A DNA stretch of 64,000 bases from Stichopus chloronotus (taxonomy: Eukaryota; Echinodermata; Holothuroidea; Aspidochirotida; Stichopodidae). Under the pieces are notes generated by a model. That model was given only the letters and a program-made list of their open reading frames with translations, was not told the origin of the DNA and searched no databases. Positions 50,906 to 63,665 of the stretch are shown piece by piece. Position numbers and translations under genes: made by a program. How positions within the stretch are numbered: position 1 is the stretch's first letter; the number at the start of each line of letters is the position of its first letter. The DNA lies in the NCBI GenBank assembly GCA_021234535.1, contig CM037843.1:15393677-15457676 (forward strand). Reading direction: 5' to 3'.

Positions 50906-53900
50906 GCCTGCTGCCCATGCAGTTGACTATGGTAATTGCGGCCAATAGATAACTACGTGCTTGTAAAACAACAATGTACTCATAGAGCCAACCCAGAAAG
51001 ACGTCGCAATTTTACTTTAATTCCTGCAGAATTGATTCACTCGGTGTTTATTCCATTCGAAATTATTTAAGATATGATTAACCCGTTTGATTACGGAAAA
51101 CCGATTATTCCATGACGTGTTGAAATAAGCACAGTAACGATAATGATGATTATCACTAACAGCCAAAGGTGGTAGTCACTTTGCTCTATGTAATACTGCC
51201 TCTGTTTTTCATCTTTCTTCCTCTCTATTACATGAATAAAAGTTAATTTCTTTATCTTTAATATTCTTTAACAGTTTGTTTATCAATAAAAAATCGAAAC
51301 AACAAGCAAACAAACAAATAAACGATGAGAGGAAAGAAAGAAAGAAAAATGTGGAGAGAGAAAGAAAGAGAAATATTAGGAAAGGTCTGGGAAGTTGGAT
51401 TTCACGGATCAAACGAGAATTGGGAAAATCTACAGTAGCTTTTATGGATCCGTCCTACCTTATTCCATATCACACAATTTTACGTATACACTTGTAACGA
51501 GTATACCCGCATATATACAGACAATTAAAAGTGTATCGTTCCCACATTTGTCTTGTGTTCTTAAAATGGTATCACTCAATACTTAGGCGCCGTTGTTGTC
51601 GTATACTTAACGATGGAAGACCTAATATGAAGGGCTTTATTCAAATAGCGTATAGTGATTGACAGCCTTTTTGAAGAAATATTAGTAAAAGCCAGTTAAA
51701 AGCAGTTTGTCAAGCAATGTTATTTGAGGTATTGTAAACACAGTTGACGTATAGAACTTAAATATCACTCACGGTACCCTCTAAATTAAAAATTTAAACT
51801 GTACTTCTTGGAGGAGGAGAGCAAATGTGTGGACAGGGTGAACAGGGTTCGGGGGATCCCAAACCAAGTGGGCAGACAAAAAGAAAAGAAAGAAAGAAAA
51901 ACATCTAAGAAAATTGGTTTGTGATATTGTATGGGGATATCCCCGACGGTTGACTCCCGAGGGTCTTGCTAATCAGCTGAGTTCTTGGTGATTAAGAGTA
52001 ATCGATCAGAACATGGGCCAACAAGAACCTTTCCATAAACATTACAGGATGAATTCTCATTTGCAAAAAAAAGTATAACACGACTGTACCTTTACCGTAT
52101 AGTTGAACCTTTGGAGACGTTGTCATATGATTGTGTACGCATTTGTGATTTCGAAGTGCTTGTATTCTTAATAATGCATATTAGTCTTTACCACGGGGAT
52201 TCTAAGTAACTAAGATAAGGGATGTTAATTTTTATTTTTGTGAAAGGAGAAGGAAACGATTTAGAAAAAATGATAGCATTATAGACGAGTGACACAGTAA
52301 AGATATTGATATACAGCATAAACGGTATGTCTACCGCAAATTTGTTGAAACGGTATTCAATGGACGGTATTAATGCATGAGATTAATAAACAGATATAGG
52401 CTGGTACGGAGTTAGTACGAATTGCGGAACAACGTTAAAACTGCACTGTCTATCATAGTGGGCAGGACTGGATTCATTTTTCTTTTAAATAATTTAGAAA
52501 GAAATCTTTTGAAAGTGCAGCATCCATACTCTTGTGGGGCAGACACTAAGGCATAGGAAAACGGTATAAAAGTGGTGGTTCAGTAAAACCGTCCCGTCAG
52601 TAAAACGGTCCCGGCCGAACCGGCCCGGTTCAGTAAAACCGTCTTGTTGGATACACAATGTTGTAAAGAAGTCCGTGGGAAATTGCATAGACTGAGTGGG
52701 GGGGGGGGGGGGTAGTCGGATGAGGGGGGGGTAATGATGGTCGAGTCTGTTGTAGTATTGACACAGAAGTCACATATTAACTTGTAGAGATATCAAGGTA
52801 AGAGTCATGAATCCTGTAGGTGCGACGGAACTGCCAGCCTACATGGGGGTGAGATAAATATCTACAATGCGGGCTGTACTGTTACAGACGGGGATGTAAA
52901 TGTTCTTTAAACGGCGCTCTGAAAAAAATAGTACTTGTAGTATAATATAAGAGCACGTTGTGTAAGGGGGGGGGGAGGGAATTAAGAAAGTGTGAGGCGT
53001 AATTAATCCACATCTCAAACACCGATCCCCCTCGGTTTCCCCACACCAAGTCTTGCAGGAACGGAGTTCACGTGGAAAAAAAGCACAGAGAGCAAAGAGA
53101 AATGAAACTGTACAGATAATCCAAGGTGACATAGAACCGTGCCGTTATATCAAATTTCATTGCTTTACTTACTCTCCATGGGATAGTTTTGCATATTGCA
53201 TATCCCTATGTTAGGTTATATGGGGTTTTTTTTTAGTTCAAATGGCTGAGAGGAGAGGGGGGGGGGGGGGCATTTGGGATGGAGTGGGCTGTGATATTTT
53301 GTCGACTTTCCTCAAACCAATCTGATAGCCTACACAACAGTGCAACTGTGCCAAATCACAAATCATCGTATTGTAGGTGAATTTTAGTTTAGACCAAATT
53401 GAGCAAGTTGTTAAAGATCGTCACTGTATGAACTGTTGTTTTTTTCTCGCAAAACTGGTAATCTTACATGAAGTAGCAGTAGTGTTCAAGTTCTCCTTTC
53501 GCATTTGTTTAAAATAACATCACTAACTGTTATGAATTTCTGAGATATTCCTGTATTATTTATCTCATCATTGTAAGGATGCATCCTTCTGACAAAAGGA
53601 TTGGCAATAAGCAATGATACAGTCAAATTTTAAATTTCCTCATTACTTAGACACGAGAACCCAACATACCGTAACGAAAGATCCTCCTCAGAGAGCTTTC
53701 TGCTACTTACATCAACGGAAGCATTTTACTGCAGAACAAAAGTCACTTCAGACAAACACCGACCTTATTAGTTATTAGTCGACGTTATTTAGTCGCTGAT
53801 TTAAGTTACCTGAAATAACATTTTATAGGAAGGTACGGTAAAAAAAGATCTAATCATAGAACTAAAAACAAGTTATTACCAAGCAGTATCAAATAGAAAG

Positions 53901-54109
53901 GAATAAAACTTTGTGTAGATAATGTTATAGAGGCAAGCAATCGTACGAATTGAACTAAACCACAAACATGGCCTACAATCTTGGACAAAACTGTTGGGAT
54001 ACTTTCTCATACTTTTTCATTAAACCCTTAGTCTCAGTTCAGAGCATAGCATGAAACTCCCCCTCCCCCGTCCCTTTCCATTGTTGGGCTACATGAGTGA
54101 AAGTATACT
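50906..54109. other. Intergenic stretch upstream of the SLC22 gene
   Basis: Should contain the SLC22 promoter, but I see no clear TATA box near 50905. Holds pure G runs (52698-52712, 53257-53270) and a short repeat of TCAGTAAAAC(C/G)GTC at 52577-52643. No gene recognised. Confidence 0.45.
52577..52643. repeat. Three copies of a TCAGTAAAAC(C/G)GTC motif
   Basis: GGTTCAGTAAAACCGTC occurs at 52577-52593 and again at 52627-52643, with a third variant, GTCAGTAAAACGGTC, between them. A GGCCGAACCGGCC palindrome lies in the spacer. Confidence 0.7.
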
Positions 54110-54454
54110 GTGAACACTGATCCCGTGACCAACACTGATAACGGGAGAGGGGTGTCTCAACGAGTTTTTGTCCAACATTGTAGCTCTGTGGCTCCCATGA
54201 GCACTACTGGGCCATACTATTTTGTTGCTCTTTGGATTTCAAAAATGCTGCAGGGCCTTACCATTTCTTCTACGGTCCAATCGAACCAGGGCTTCGCTCA
54301 CCAGGTGTGCGAACAATTCACGGGTTCGCACAAATTTAATGTTCAAGTGAACGTAGGTTTACCTCCAGGGTGTCGCGCGAGCATTTTAGGATGCTTTCAA
54401 AATCATTCGAAGTCCCCACAAACTTATAGATGTCAATTCAACGAACCCATTTAA
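54110..54454 (+). pseudogene. Unknown ORF cut at its 3' side by a miniature element
   Basis: The frame is open for 114 codons, encodes about four cysteines in its second half (QVCEQF, PGCRAS, LGCFQN, YRCQFN) and has balanced composition, unlike the low-complexity frames around it. Its stop codon TAA lies within the TTAA target site of the family A element that begins at 54455. I recognise no domain, and no splice acceptor is convincing. It may be a fragment of an older gene or repeat. Confidence 0.25.
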
Positions 54455-55013
54455 AAGGTTGTGTGACATGCATCTAGAAAAGGGCAGGTTTCATTCAGAG
54501 GTTGCACTGAAAACCCTTCCGTTGAAATTTTGTTGATATCTGTTACCGTTTTGGAGATATGACTTTTCAAAGTTTGATAAAAGTGCAAAACATATGACGT
54601 GGAGTGTTGCCCACTGCCAGTGTTCCTTTTGTTGAGCCCATATCTATTGCCTCGTAATTACTTAATTATTGAGTTTCACATTGGTAAGTGATATCGATAT
54701 GTTTGAAGAAGAAAATATACATGCTTCCAACATAACACCCTCTGGGCATATATAAGTCTCAAATGTCCTTGAAATAAAGGTATACGTACACAAATGATTA
54801 ACATCAGACAAATCATAGGAGTCCATCTCTTGACGTCAGAAATTTGAATACTCAACCTATGCCGCTTATTCATCATGCAGTCTCTGGGACAATAATTTGC
54901 CTGTACATTTGTCAATCTGTGATGGATTTTGATGGAATTTGTGGCTATTTTTATCATTTTCAATGATTATTGCACCCGATACTCCAAAATGCCATTTTCA
55001 TGTCACACGACCT
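54455..55013 (+). mobile_element. TTAA-flanked miniature element family A, copy 3
   Basis: The 559-bp element begins AAGGTTGTGTGACATG and ends CATGTCACACGACCT, with TTAA on both sides (54451-54454 and 55014-55017). It is the reverse complement of the copies at 11.5-12.6 kb; shared blocks include GACATGC..CTAGAA, TTCCTTTTGTT and ATACATGCTT. The terminal inverted repeat is about 15 bp. No transposase ORF. It shows the family occurs in both compositional halves of the window. Confidence 0.75.
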
Positions 55014-55254
55014 TTAAGAGCCAGTAGGAGCCTCCTCAAGAACTCCGGACGACATCCGGTACTCTGCTTAGGGCGACCGTAAGGAGATACTAACAACAGC
55101 TTATGCGGACACGCAGATTTTCCTAACGACCAGTCCGTGAACGTTACATGCTGCAGTGGAGTTAGTTGGGTCTACCACGGTCTACAGACAGTCAACATGT
55201 CTCTGTTAAAGTTGTAAAGCAATCTACGGCTAGCGGGGTACACCCTTCAGTAGG

Positions 55255-56592
55255 AGTCCGTACGGTCATGGAATCTATTGTTAAAAAGTCTATGGTTAGT
55301 TTCTTCAGTAGTTATTCTTTAATCAGAATGTCTCAACATGGCTTTTGTCAGAAAAAGTCGTGCCTCACCAATATTTTGGAGTTCATGGAAGACGTTACAA
55401 GTTCATTGGATAGGCAGAAGTACGTTGATGTCGTTTTTCTGGATTTTCAGAAAGCTTTTGATAAGGTTCCCCACCAGCGTCTTTTGCTTAAATTAAAGAG
55501 TATGGGTATCTGTGGTAATTTACTGACCTGGATTCAAAATTAGTTATGTAATAGGAAACAGAGGGTGGTTTTAAATGGTTGCGCTTCTTCTTGGCAGGAG
55601 GTTACTAGTGGGGTCCCCCAAGGGTCTGTGTTGGGTCCTCTCCTGTTTATTGCTTTCATTAATGAGATTGATGCTGATATTGTGTGGAGTGCCAAGAAGT
55701 TTGCTGATGACACCAAACTGCATTCTGAGGTCTCCTCTGAAAGTGATTCAAAAAGTTTTCAAAAGGATTTAGACAGGGTTTTCACTTGGTCTCATGAGTG
55801 GCAAATGCTGTTCAATATTGATAAATGCAAGGTAATGCATATTGGCAATAATAATCCTAGGTATTCGTACACTTTAAATGGACAGTCACTGCAAGAGGTT
55901 TCTGTTGAAAGGGACTTAGGTGTTCACATAGATTCTTCTTTACAGCCAGCTAAACAGTGTGTGGAAGCAGCTAAAAAAGCAAATAGGATTTTAGGTATGA
56001 TTAAGGGAAATTTTAGTTCCCTTGAGGAATACATTGTTGTAAGACTCTATAAGCATTTGGTTAGACCTCATTTAGAGTATGCTGTTCAAACTTGGAACCC
56101 ATATTTTTTTTTAAAGATAAGGAGTTACTTGAGAAAGTCCATCTCAGGGCTACTAGATTGATTAGGGCTTTCAAGGGTGTCCTCTATAACAGCAGGTTAC
56201 GTTTCTTAAATCTTACTTCACTTGAGTTGAGAACATTACGTGGGGATTTGATACAAGTCTATAAGATATTTCATGGATTTGATAATTTATCATTTTCTAA
56301 TTTTTTTCAAGTTTGCTAATAGTAATATCACTAGAGGTCATTGTCTTAAATTCCAGAAGGTTCAAAGTAGGATCAATATTCATCGTTACTTCTTTTCTCA
56401 GAGGGTAGTGAATGAGTGGAATGAGTGGTTGCCTGAGGATGTAGTGATGGCAAGAAGTGTAAGGGGTTTAAGAATGTACTGGACAAGTACTTTAGGCTTT
56501 GTGACCGGGTTTGATTTTTGTATCTTTTTTTTCAGGGTCCTTGATGGGGACTTAATTGTCCCTCCTGATCCTTTTTTTAAATTAAACTAAAC
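55255..56592 (+). pseudogene. Decayed CR1/L2-type LINE reverse transcriptase
   Basis: Homology begins at VMESIVKK, so the endonuclease and the first RT blocks are missing (5' truncation is usual for LINEs). Visible blocks are GFCQKKSCLTN, VDVVFLDFQKAFDKVPH (motif A Asp), SGVPQGSVLGPLLF (motif B), KFADDTKLH (motif C, Asp-Asp), ERDLGVHIDS, HLVRPHLEYAVQTWNP, LRGDLIQVYKI and VNEWNEWLPEDV. It is broken by a TAG at 55541-55543 and by frameshifts in T runs near 56103 and 56304. The 3' end carries TAAACTAAACTAA, as in the fragment at 26.6 kb. Not functional. Confidence 0.85.
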
Positions 56593-59040
56593 TAACCCCA
56601 TAGATGGCCCCATGGGGACTAGGCATGACCATAACATACTGGAAACTTTGCATATTTTTTCCATATCTTCATCATCGTCGAATAGGTCATATACAGCTCA
56701 CTGAAGCCGAAATTCAGATCTATGAAATTATCACGTGCATTTTATATATAGATATCTGCAGCATACTTGCCAAAGTGGCATTCTGCGAATAAAGTCATAG
56801 GGATATAGGCCTAACATTTTATTTTCAATAAAATTAGATTTAGTGTAGGACTTCCTGCTTATGATCATGTGAAACTATGTGAAACTCATGTAAAACTGTG
56901 ATTTATGTGAAACTATGTCATGCGAAACTATGATTTAGGATAATTAAATTCCATGGGCAAAGTTGTAAGCCAGATATGTAAATTTGAAACCAGAAGTAAG
57001 ACTGAATTTTAGATACGGTATAGAAAATTAAATTCTAGACATCTGAAACCGAATTTTAGATATCTGAAGCTGAATTACCGCGAGCATCAGGTGGCGTTAT
57101 CTCAGTTGCTTGATTTGTCATCGGAACTGCAGAGATCGTATCCTGATGGGGACATTACCAAAGCAACGTCACGTCTAATCATATCTGGAGTGTTAACCTG
57201 GAGATTAGGCAGCATGCAGTGTTTTGTGGAACCGTGGACCTTATATCGACATTCCGTTTATCATATTACGAGAAGTGTTTGCGAAGGGACTCCAAATCTG
57301 AACACGAATACCCGACGATCACAGTAAGTTGGGTACCCGGGTTCCGAAAAATCCGTCTTAGGCTGCAAGTCCATTGTGAAAATCATAGCACAGCACTTTT
57401 GCTTTTCACGTTGATTAAAACACGGTACATTTTACTCGCAATGACAATGAAGTTTTTTTTTTCGTGACGATATGCTAAAAATGTCGCACAAAATTTTTTG
57501 GAATGTATGTTAGTAAACCTTTCGATCCGTTAACAATTTCAAAGCCGGGTAATGACGTCTTCCGTTGGGTACTCGTTCACCACATTTTTGCATGAATGAG
57601 ACGCCATCTCCCAGTGTACTCTTAACTATATTACAACGACAGGTGACGTGGTTCCGTTGTGCCACAATGGTCCTGCGATGGTATGGTACTTTATGGTGGC
57701 TTATACTTGTTTCAATCTGTTTCAACCGAAGTTAAGCGTATAATCGGGAAGGATGCAAAAACTGTCAAATGTAGACCAGAAGCGTACCTCTTAGTGTGAA
57801 TGTGGGCTACGGGGTGGGGGCTACGGGGTGGGGCGCTTCGGGGTGAGGGGGGCTACCGTATCAAGCAAAACGACGTTGATGGAGTGAAAATTAATAGATT
57901 GTCTAATAGCGTTTAGTCTAGTAGCTATATATATGTTCTTGACATCTTGTGCAATGTGTTCCCGACCGTTTGTTAGTTCATGTTAGATGAGCAACTGCAC
58001 CTGAGTAAAGTTTTACCGTATTGTTAAGTTATCGAGTTGTCTTTTGTCATTCCCCCAGCCACCCCCTCTATATGTCTCCCTCTCTTTTATCTGTCATATC
58101 CGTGCTTTAAGCTACTACAATATGGACAATCTTGGTAAATAATTAAAAGAAAAATAATCTATCCTTTCATAATCCACAGTAACACCAAAAATATCGACTT
58201 GGTGAAGTATCGCCATAGATACAGGTTATGAATATATAAGACAAAATCAGGGATTTAAAGAAAAAAAAATGACAGTAACATCTTTTTCCCTTTCGTTTTC
58301 AATATCGACGACTTACAGAATAGAAATTAATATCACAGAAATTAATATCACAGAAACTTGCTTTAAAATTGCGAACGAAACTTTTTCTATGCATTTAAGC
58401 AGATCGATACAAAACTGTGGGCCAGGTACTATGTTGTCACTGTAAACTATTCAACAGTGTCTGCCATATTCCTTTGTCAACTCTCTCGCTTTGAGAAGCT
58501 TTTCTCATATTCATATTTGCCATTGTTATGGAAACCCTTTCTTTCTGGTCGTAGTCGTCTCCGCGTAAAAGAAAATGGGACAACCGATAAACCGAGGTTA
58601 AAGAGAGAGAGAAAGAGAGAAACTACAGTAAAAAGATTTTGCGATCAGTTGGAATCACTTTACGTTTACCTATACCACGAGGTAAAATAACAACTTTGAA
58701 AACATTCTTACACATCGGCGACCATTCTTCATAGCAGGGACAACAGTTGTACTCTCCTATCAAATATCGTCCGGAGAAAATTAAACAGTTATCAAAAGTT
58801 TTAACGTGGATTTAGAAAGGGTCTATGAACGCCATTTTTGTTTCGGTTTGGTTCCACCGATCATCGCTTACATTTAATATTTTCCATTTACTTTGATGGA
58901 AGAACTTTGTCTGTGAATTTGTAAAGTTATGTTTTTTTTTTCTGAGGAGCTACCTGTTCTAATTCCGATTTTTGCAGTCGTTTAAAGAACGGAATAAAGG
59001 TACAGTCGTCGTTTTGGCACCTAAAAACATTTTTTTATTT
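56593..59040. other. Intergenic stretch upstream of the lectin gene
   Basis: An open frame ending at a good donor (ACA|GTAAGT, 57324) has a protein-like stretch (FCGTVDLISTFRLSYYEKC) but no recognised family or acceptor. A G-rich repeat lies at 57804-57850. A TTTTTGCAG acceptor at 58977 may join a 5' UTR exon to the lectin exon. Confidence 0.4.
57804..57850. repeat. G-rich short tandem repeat
   Basis: GGGCTACGGGGTGG occurs twice in a row and a third time in diverged form. At least four GGGG tracts lie within 50 bases, so a G-quadruplex is possible. Confidence 0.7.
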
Positions 59041-59631
59041 ATGACGATGGCAGTAAATAATTTGAAGACGGCTTTGACGATCGCTCTATGCGTCTCCATG
59101 GTATCGACCGAATATCTCTGTCAGGCTCCTTGGAAGCAGTTCCGAAGTAACTGCTATCTTTTCTTCTCCATGCCCTTGACGTTCAAAGACGCAGAGAGGT
59201 ATTGTCGTGCAACGTCCCTAGTCGAATGCCGGACGTCCACGCTGGTCTCTATCTCCGATAGAGACGAATTCGTATTCGTCCGAGATTTGGTCTACGGCAC
59301 CATTTTCAAGCCCGTTGCGTTTTACATGGGAGCCTACACTTCGTCGGACTGCCAGGCCGGGACCTGGTCCGACGGCTCCGGCATGGTCGTCGAGATCGGA
59401 GACGAACCATCGGGGGTGACCCCCGGCGGGGGATGCACCCCTTGTGCCTTCAACGAGACCATGGATACGACCAGCGCTTGCGACATCGAAAGATGCATGG
59501 TCGCTAACCTGCAGACGTGGCTCACCTCCGACAACGACGACGATTTCATGATGTACGTGTCGGACTACCGCTGCAATGACATGCAATTACCTTTCGTGTG
59601 CGAAGCTAACGATATCTACGACGGTCAATGA
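59041..59631 (+). CDS. Secreted C-type lectin-like domain protein
   Basis: A single-exon coding sequence of 196 residues. Residues 1 to about 22 form a signal peptide (TALTIALCVSMVS), followed by one long-form C-type lectin domain. Landmarks are C27-x10-C38 (CQAPWKQFRSNCY), the helix AERYC, the WIGL-equivalent FYMGAY, GTWSDGS, and the closing CNDMQLPFVCE (C178, C187). Extra cysteine pairs (GGGCTPC, SACDIERC) lie in the long loop, and there is one glycosylation site (NET). The EPN/QPD and WND calcium-sugar motifs are absent, so classical sugar binding is doubtful; protein or lipid ligands, or an immune or biomineral matrix role, are open. I chose ATG 59041 because the frame upstream has no ATG and a splice acceptor stands at 58977. 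A second ATG at 59047 is equally usable. The exon is CpG- and GC-rich compared with its surroundings. Confidence 0.8.
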   Translation: MTMAVNNLKTALTIALCVSMVSTEYLCQAPWKQFRSNCYLFFSMPLTFKDAERYCRATSLVECRTSTLVSISDRDEFVFVRDLVYGTIFKPVAFYMGAYTSSDCQAGTWSDGSGMVVEIGDEPSGVTPGGGCTPCAFNETMDTTSACDIERCMVANLQTWLTSDNDDDFMMYVSDYRCNDMQLPFVCEANDIYDGQ

Positions 59632-61545
59632 TTATTTACGGGATGATTAATTATTGCAGACTATGACCGTCAAAAATTAAAATCAAACTAATCGCGCGGT
59701 TTTCAAGTCGGTCGTTATATGCACTGTTGTTGTTGACGTGGCATTAGATTAACCCTCAAAAAGATCTCAAGGTCAGCTCTAGCGAAAGATGGTACTGTGG
59801 GCCGACTTTCTGAACCCCATCGTCGATTGACATGGAGCTTCTATACTAGCAAATTTTGGGTTGAAAACACCTACCATATCACCGGAATTTCTCGAATCAA
59901 CTTTGTTTGTCTGTTATATTTTACGCCTCACCAACGACTAACGAATGAATGTAAGCCTCAATCAGTTTCTCGAGTAAACTGATGAGACTGTGAAGCTACA
60001 AGTAGAAGGAAATTAAAATTGCATGAGCAGATCAGTGGGTGTGTGTGTGTGTGTGGGAGAATTGGTACCTTGTTTCCCCACCTCTGGGGAACATGCCCCC
60101 TTATTGACCCTCACCGATTAACGTCCATGTGACCGATAAAACTTTTGCCATTTACGAGGTTAGTCAGGCTACGTCATTCAGCCGATTTGGATAGTTTTAA
60201 GTCCTCTTAGTGTAGGAATTTTTTACTTTGCTACACTGTATAAATTTTTAAACAATGAGAAGAATCTAAGGATATTTTAGGAGCTTAACTGATGTGTCAC
60301 AATGCAGCGATATATGTTACTTACGTGTAGTTAAACTAAACGTTTGTTCTTTGTTGGTTCTAATCTAGCAGTTACTCAACACTAGTACATAAGTGTTTGT
60401 GTGTGTGTGTGTTTGTCGCGAGAGTTCGTATTTTCATTCAGCATAATGTCAATATGAAACTTCATGACATGAACCAATAAAACTGAATCAGACATAACCT
60501 GACGGAACACGTTTTAGAAAGAATGGAATTCACGTAAATATCGATATTTTCATGTTCAATAATATACTACAATTTTATACACGTTTGTGAATTATTTCTA
60601 CATATTGTGTAAGAGTAAAATATACGTCACTGTTTCAACAGTGTATGCGTGGGGTATGTTGATGACGTTCACTTTCAAAATAACGCCTACGGTCGTAGAT
60701 GTGCCATATCGCGGTACACTATGTGTTACTTTTCGAAGGAATAAACCAATGAAACACAAATTGTAATGGTTCATTGTATTTACCGAGGTTACACAATAAG
60801 CTCTGAATAATTTTAATTTTCAGTTTCACAGAGAAGAAATGAAAGAAATAGGACAAAAGCGCACCTATAGCCGTATACGCCCTTGCACGAGTTACAACAG
60901 AAGAAAGAACAGGACACGTTAGCAACTTGAACAGTGATTGAATTGATGGAAATGTCACACATTTAGCTCTCTTTGCGAAAACAAATGAAGCATTGGTTGT
61001 GATTACCGACTGAATTGCATAAATTTGATCTGGCGAAGGCGCGTTACGTGGGGTACTTCGAATCGGTAAATATACACTATCGTACCGTCTAAAAAGACAC
61101 TTTCACAGGATTAATGCTCGTCTCTGCTTTGTATAAACTTCATTCTCTGAGAGGCAGTAAACGATTAAAAATATGCAAATGATAGCAATACCAGGAACAG
61201 GAGAAGAAATTTCAGGAGACGGGAGGAGGGGAGTGGATGGTGCATGGTTTCTCCCCTCCCCTATCTCAGTACTCTATTGGGGTCTTGACCCTCAGATGTA
61301 TGACCCTCTTATCTATGAATGCCAGCGTGTTTGTTTGGGAGCGTGCAGAAAGCTGAACTTTCACACATTTGTCACTTTCTTTAGCCAGCGGCTTATATTC
61401 CTTGAAAGCTTCTACCACGGTATGATGTATCTCGACTATAGTAGGGTAAGCCTGTGAGAGGCGTAAACCAGCTTGCAATCGAGACCTTGAATTTGATGGT
61501 TTAACGGCCTATATATATATTTATATATTTATATATTTATATATT

Positions 61546-61593
<48 letters not shown>

Positions 61594-63225
61594 TGCAGCT
61601 AAAAATAGCGCTGAGTTTGATATTCACATATTGTAATAATAATAAAACTACGACATGTATGTCCATTGTCTTTTCTCTGTTTTGTCTTAAAGAGGCTCAT
61701 TGAGTTGATATATTGTTTCATTTTGTCACATGTTTGACGGAAGCAGTTGCATGAAGATACTTCTACCTAGCCTCACTAGTCACGTATCTATCCTTACTTT
61801 TCTTGCAAATGCGAGGAATTGTAATTGTCATGAACACAGGGGGTTGCCTATCCTTAGATCTGTGTGGTAAAATGTGTCCGGTCACAAATTTTCAGGAAGT
61901 GATTTCAGTTTTTCATTTCTGTTGCTGCAGTTGTGTATCAGATCTTCGGAATCTCTTAATTTGATCATTTGTGAGTAATAATCCACCGATGTGACAAAAT
62001 ATCAATCATTTTGTGAACCAACTCAATCAGCCTCTTTAACAATTCAGCGTGCAGGGCACACTGAGTGGCGCCTTATACAAGCTAACGAGCATGAGGCTTA
62101 TTCAAGGCTTTTTGATAGCAATTTTTGGATATATATTCTGATTTTATAATTTTCCTCTCAGCTTTCAATTATATTTTTGAGAATTCATTTTGTTCACCCG
62201 CGAATGTGTTTACAATAGCGTAACTTTCACGGAGAATGCTATGTATAATATCTGTGCATCCGCAATATTGCGTACATTAAACACAAAGAACGCCCACTGC
62301 ACGTTCAATATGGCACGTGTGTATGGGCAACAAAATCCATATTACCTTAAAAAGATGAATATTTTTAACTGAACCGCTCTCTTAACCTTTTCTGTTTTTT
62401 TCCTCTTTGTTTTCCACGGCAGTTATTATGTGGGATCTTTCAATGGCACAATACGTTATATCTGTTGCGCATTCAATTTGAATACTCATCGCCATGGTTA
62501 CCATATGAAATAAACTTGAGGATCGTCTCTACGGTAGCGAAGAGCGTAAATGATAACCTAATATTAATCAAGGGTATTATTGGTTCCAAGCAATTTGCTT
62601 TGGGAGGGGCAAACCTCCTGCCGTGCCAAGGTTACAGGGATATGATGGAGGGAGGGAGGTTCGAAGCGAGTGGAGTTCCTTCACCTTTTTGGAACTTTTT
62701 ATAACTGAATGTAATCAGATGGAATTAAGTGCAACAGAAGTGCGTTGTAATTGTGAAGATATATACATTTCATTTTTTTTGTGTCCACTTTTAAGTCTGA
62801 CCACGGGTCCCCGTTGATCTCCCCTGTCCCGTAGTACGCGTGTAGGTCTTGCCTAACGTAATACACTCAACGAATTCTTTAACCTATACTTCGCTTTCTT
62901 TTGAGTGAATGAAAAACGTGCTATACAATAGTCAGACACTTGCTTCATCGAAATCGGTTCACAGGTTTAGGTTGCTAGACAAAAAGGGGAATTAATCACA
63001 CTTACTTCAAGACGATGCGTTTTGTTGCCTGCATAATTCTGCCCACAGAATGAAAAAAAAAAACAAAGGTGGGAAGGAAGACTTCTATTCAAAAAATAAG
63101 TTTCTCGGTGATAGAAATTCACGTATTCGTTTACTCAAGAATAATTTGTTTACCCAAATCAAAAAAAAAAACAAAAAAACGGCGATGTAGTTTCCGTTAA
63201 CTCATCGTATGTGATTCTAGTGATT
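59632..63225. other. Intergenic stretch downstream of the lectin gene
   Basis: Contains GT microsatellites (about 60040-60055 and 60395-60412) and an AT-rich minisatellite (61510-61586). The remaining frames show no motif I know. Confidence 0.45.
61510..61586. repeat. (TATATATTTA)n and (TA)n tract
   Basis: Four to five TATATTTA units followed by pure TA dinucleotides. Confidence 0.9.
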
Positions 63226-63665
63226 CTAGCAATGGGGTTGCACTTAACTGCAACAGACGTTCTGAAATTACATATATCGGGGAAACTGGTATTAGCTTTC
63301 GACAAAGATTCATTAATCACAAAAGCAGGTTAAGAAAGAACAGTCCTGGATTCCCAGTGGCTGAACACTTTAATCTCCCAAATCACGAATTATCCAATCT
63401 CAGAGCCCCTATTCCTTTTGGTAATTTCAAAACCGGAACAGGACAGACGTAAATGTGAAATAAAAACTATCGTTAGGCTAAACTAAGTACACACAAAAAT
63501 GGGCTTAACGGGGATCTGGACTTTATGAGAAAAACTGGACTTCAACGGGGATCTGGACTTCATGTGAAAACTTAACTGGCATTTAAACAGTTCCTTGCAC
63601 AGTGTTCCGCCATTCACAACTGAAGAAGACCTGGGAATAGGATCGAAATATTTTGTTCTGCAGGG
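63226..63665 (+). pseudogene. Penelope-like GIY-YIG endonuclease remnant with 3' hairpin
   Basis: One frame reads NRRSEITYIGETGISFRQRFINHKSR and PVAEHFNLPNHEL, the GIY-YIG module of a Penelope-like element of a different subfamily from the pair at 39-41 kb. After a frameshift near 63440, RRKCEIKTIVRLN and GLNGDLDFM mark the C-terminal tail. A short duplication of GGGGATCTGGACTT(T/C)ATG follows. The 3' part holds CTGAAGA (63620)...CGAAATAT (63644-63651), the same hairpin arrangement as at 40918-40945. Reverse transcriptase is absent. Confidence 0.75.

Noticed and set aside
57091..57467. Two overlapping frames with a protein-like stretch and a GTAAGT donor at 57324
   Set aside because: No acceptor with a pyrimidine tract, no recognised family, and the better frame is stopped shortly upstream; too weak to call a gene.
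59218..59586. 122-codon frame antisense to the lectin exon
   Set aside because: It is a shadow of a GC-rich coding exon; the plus-strand frame has signal peptide and lectin signature.
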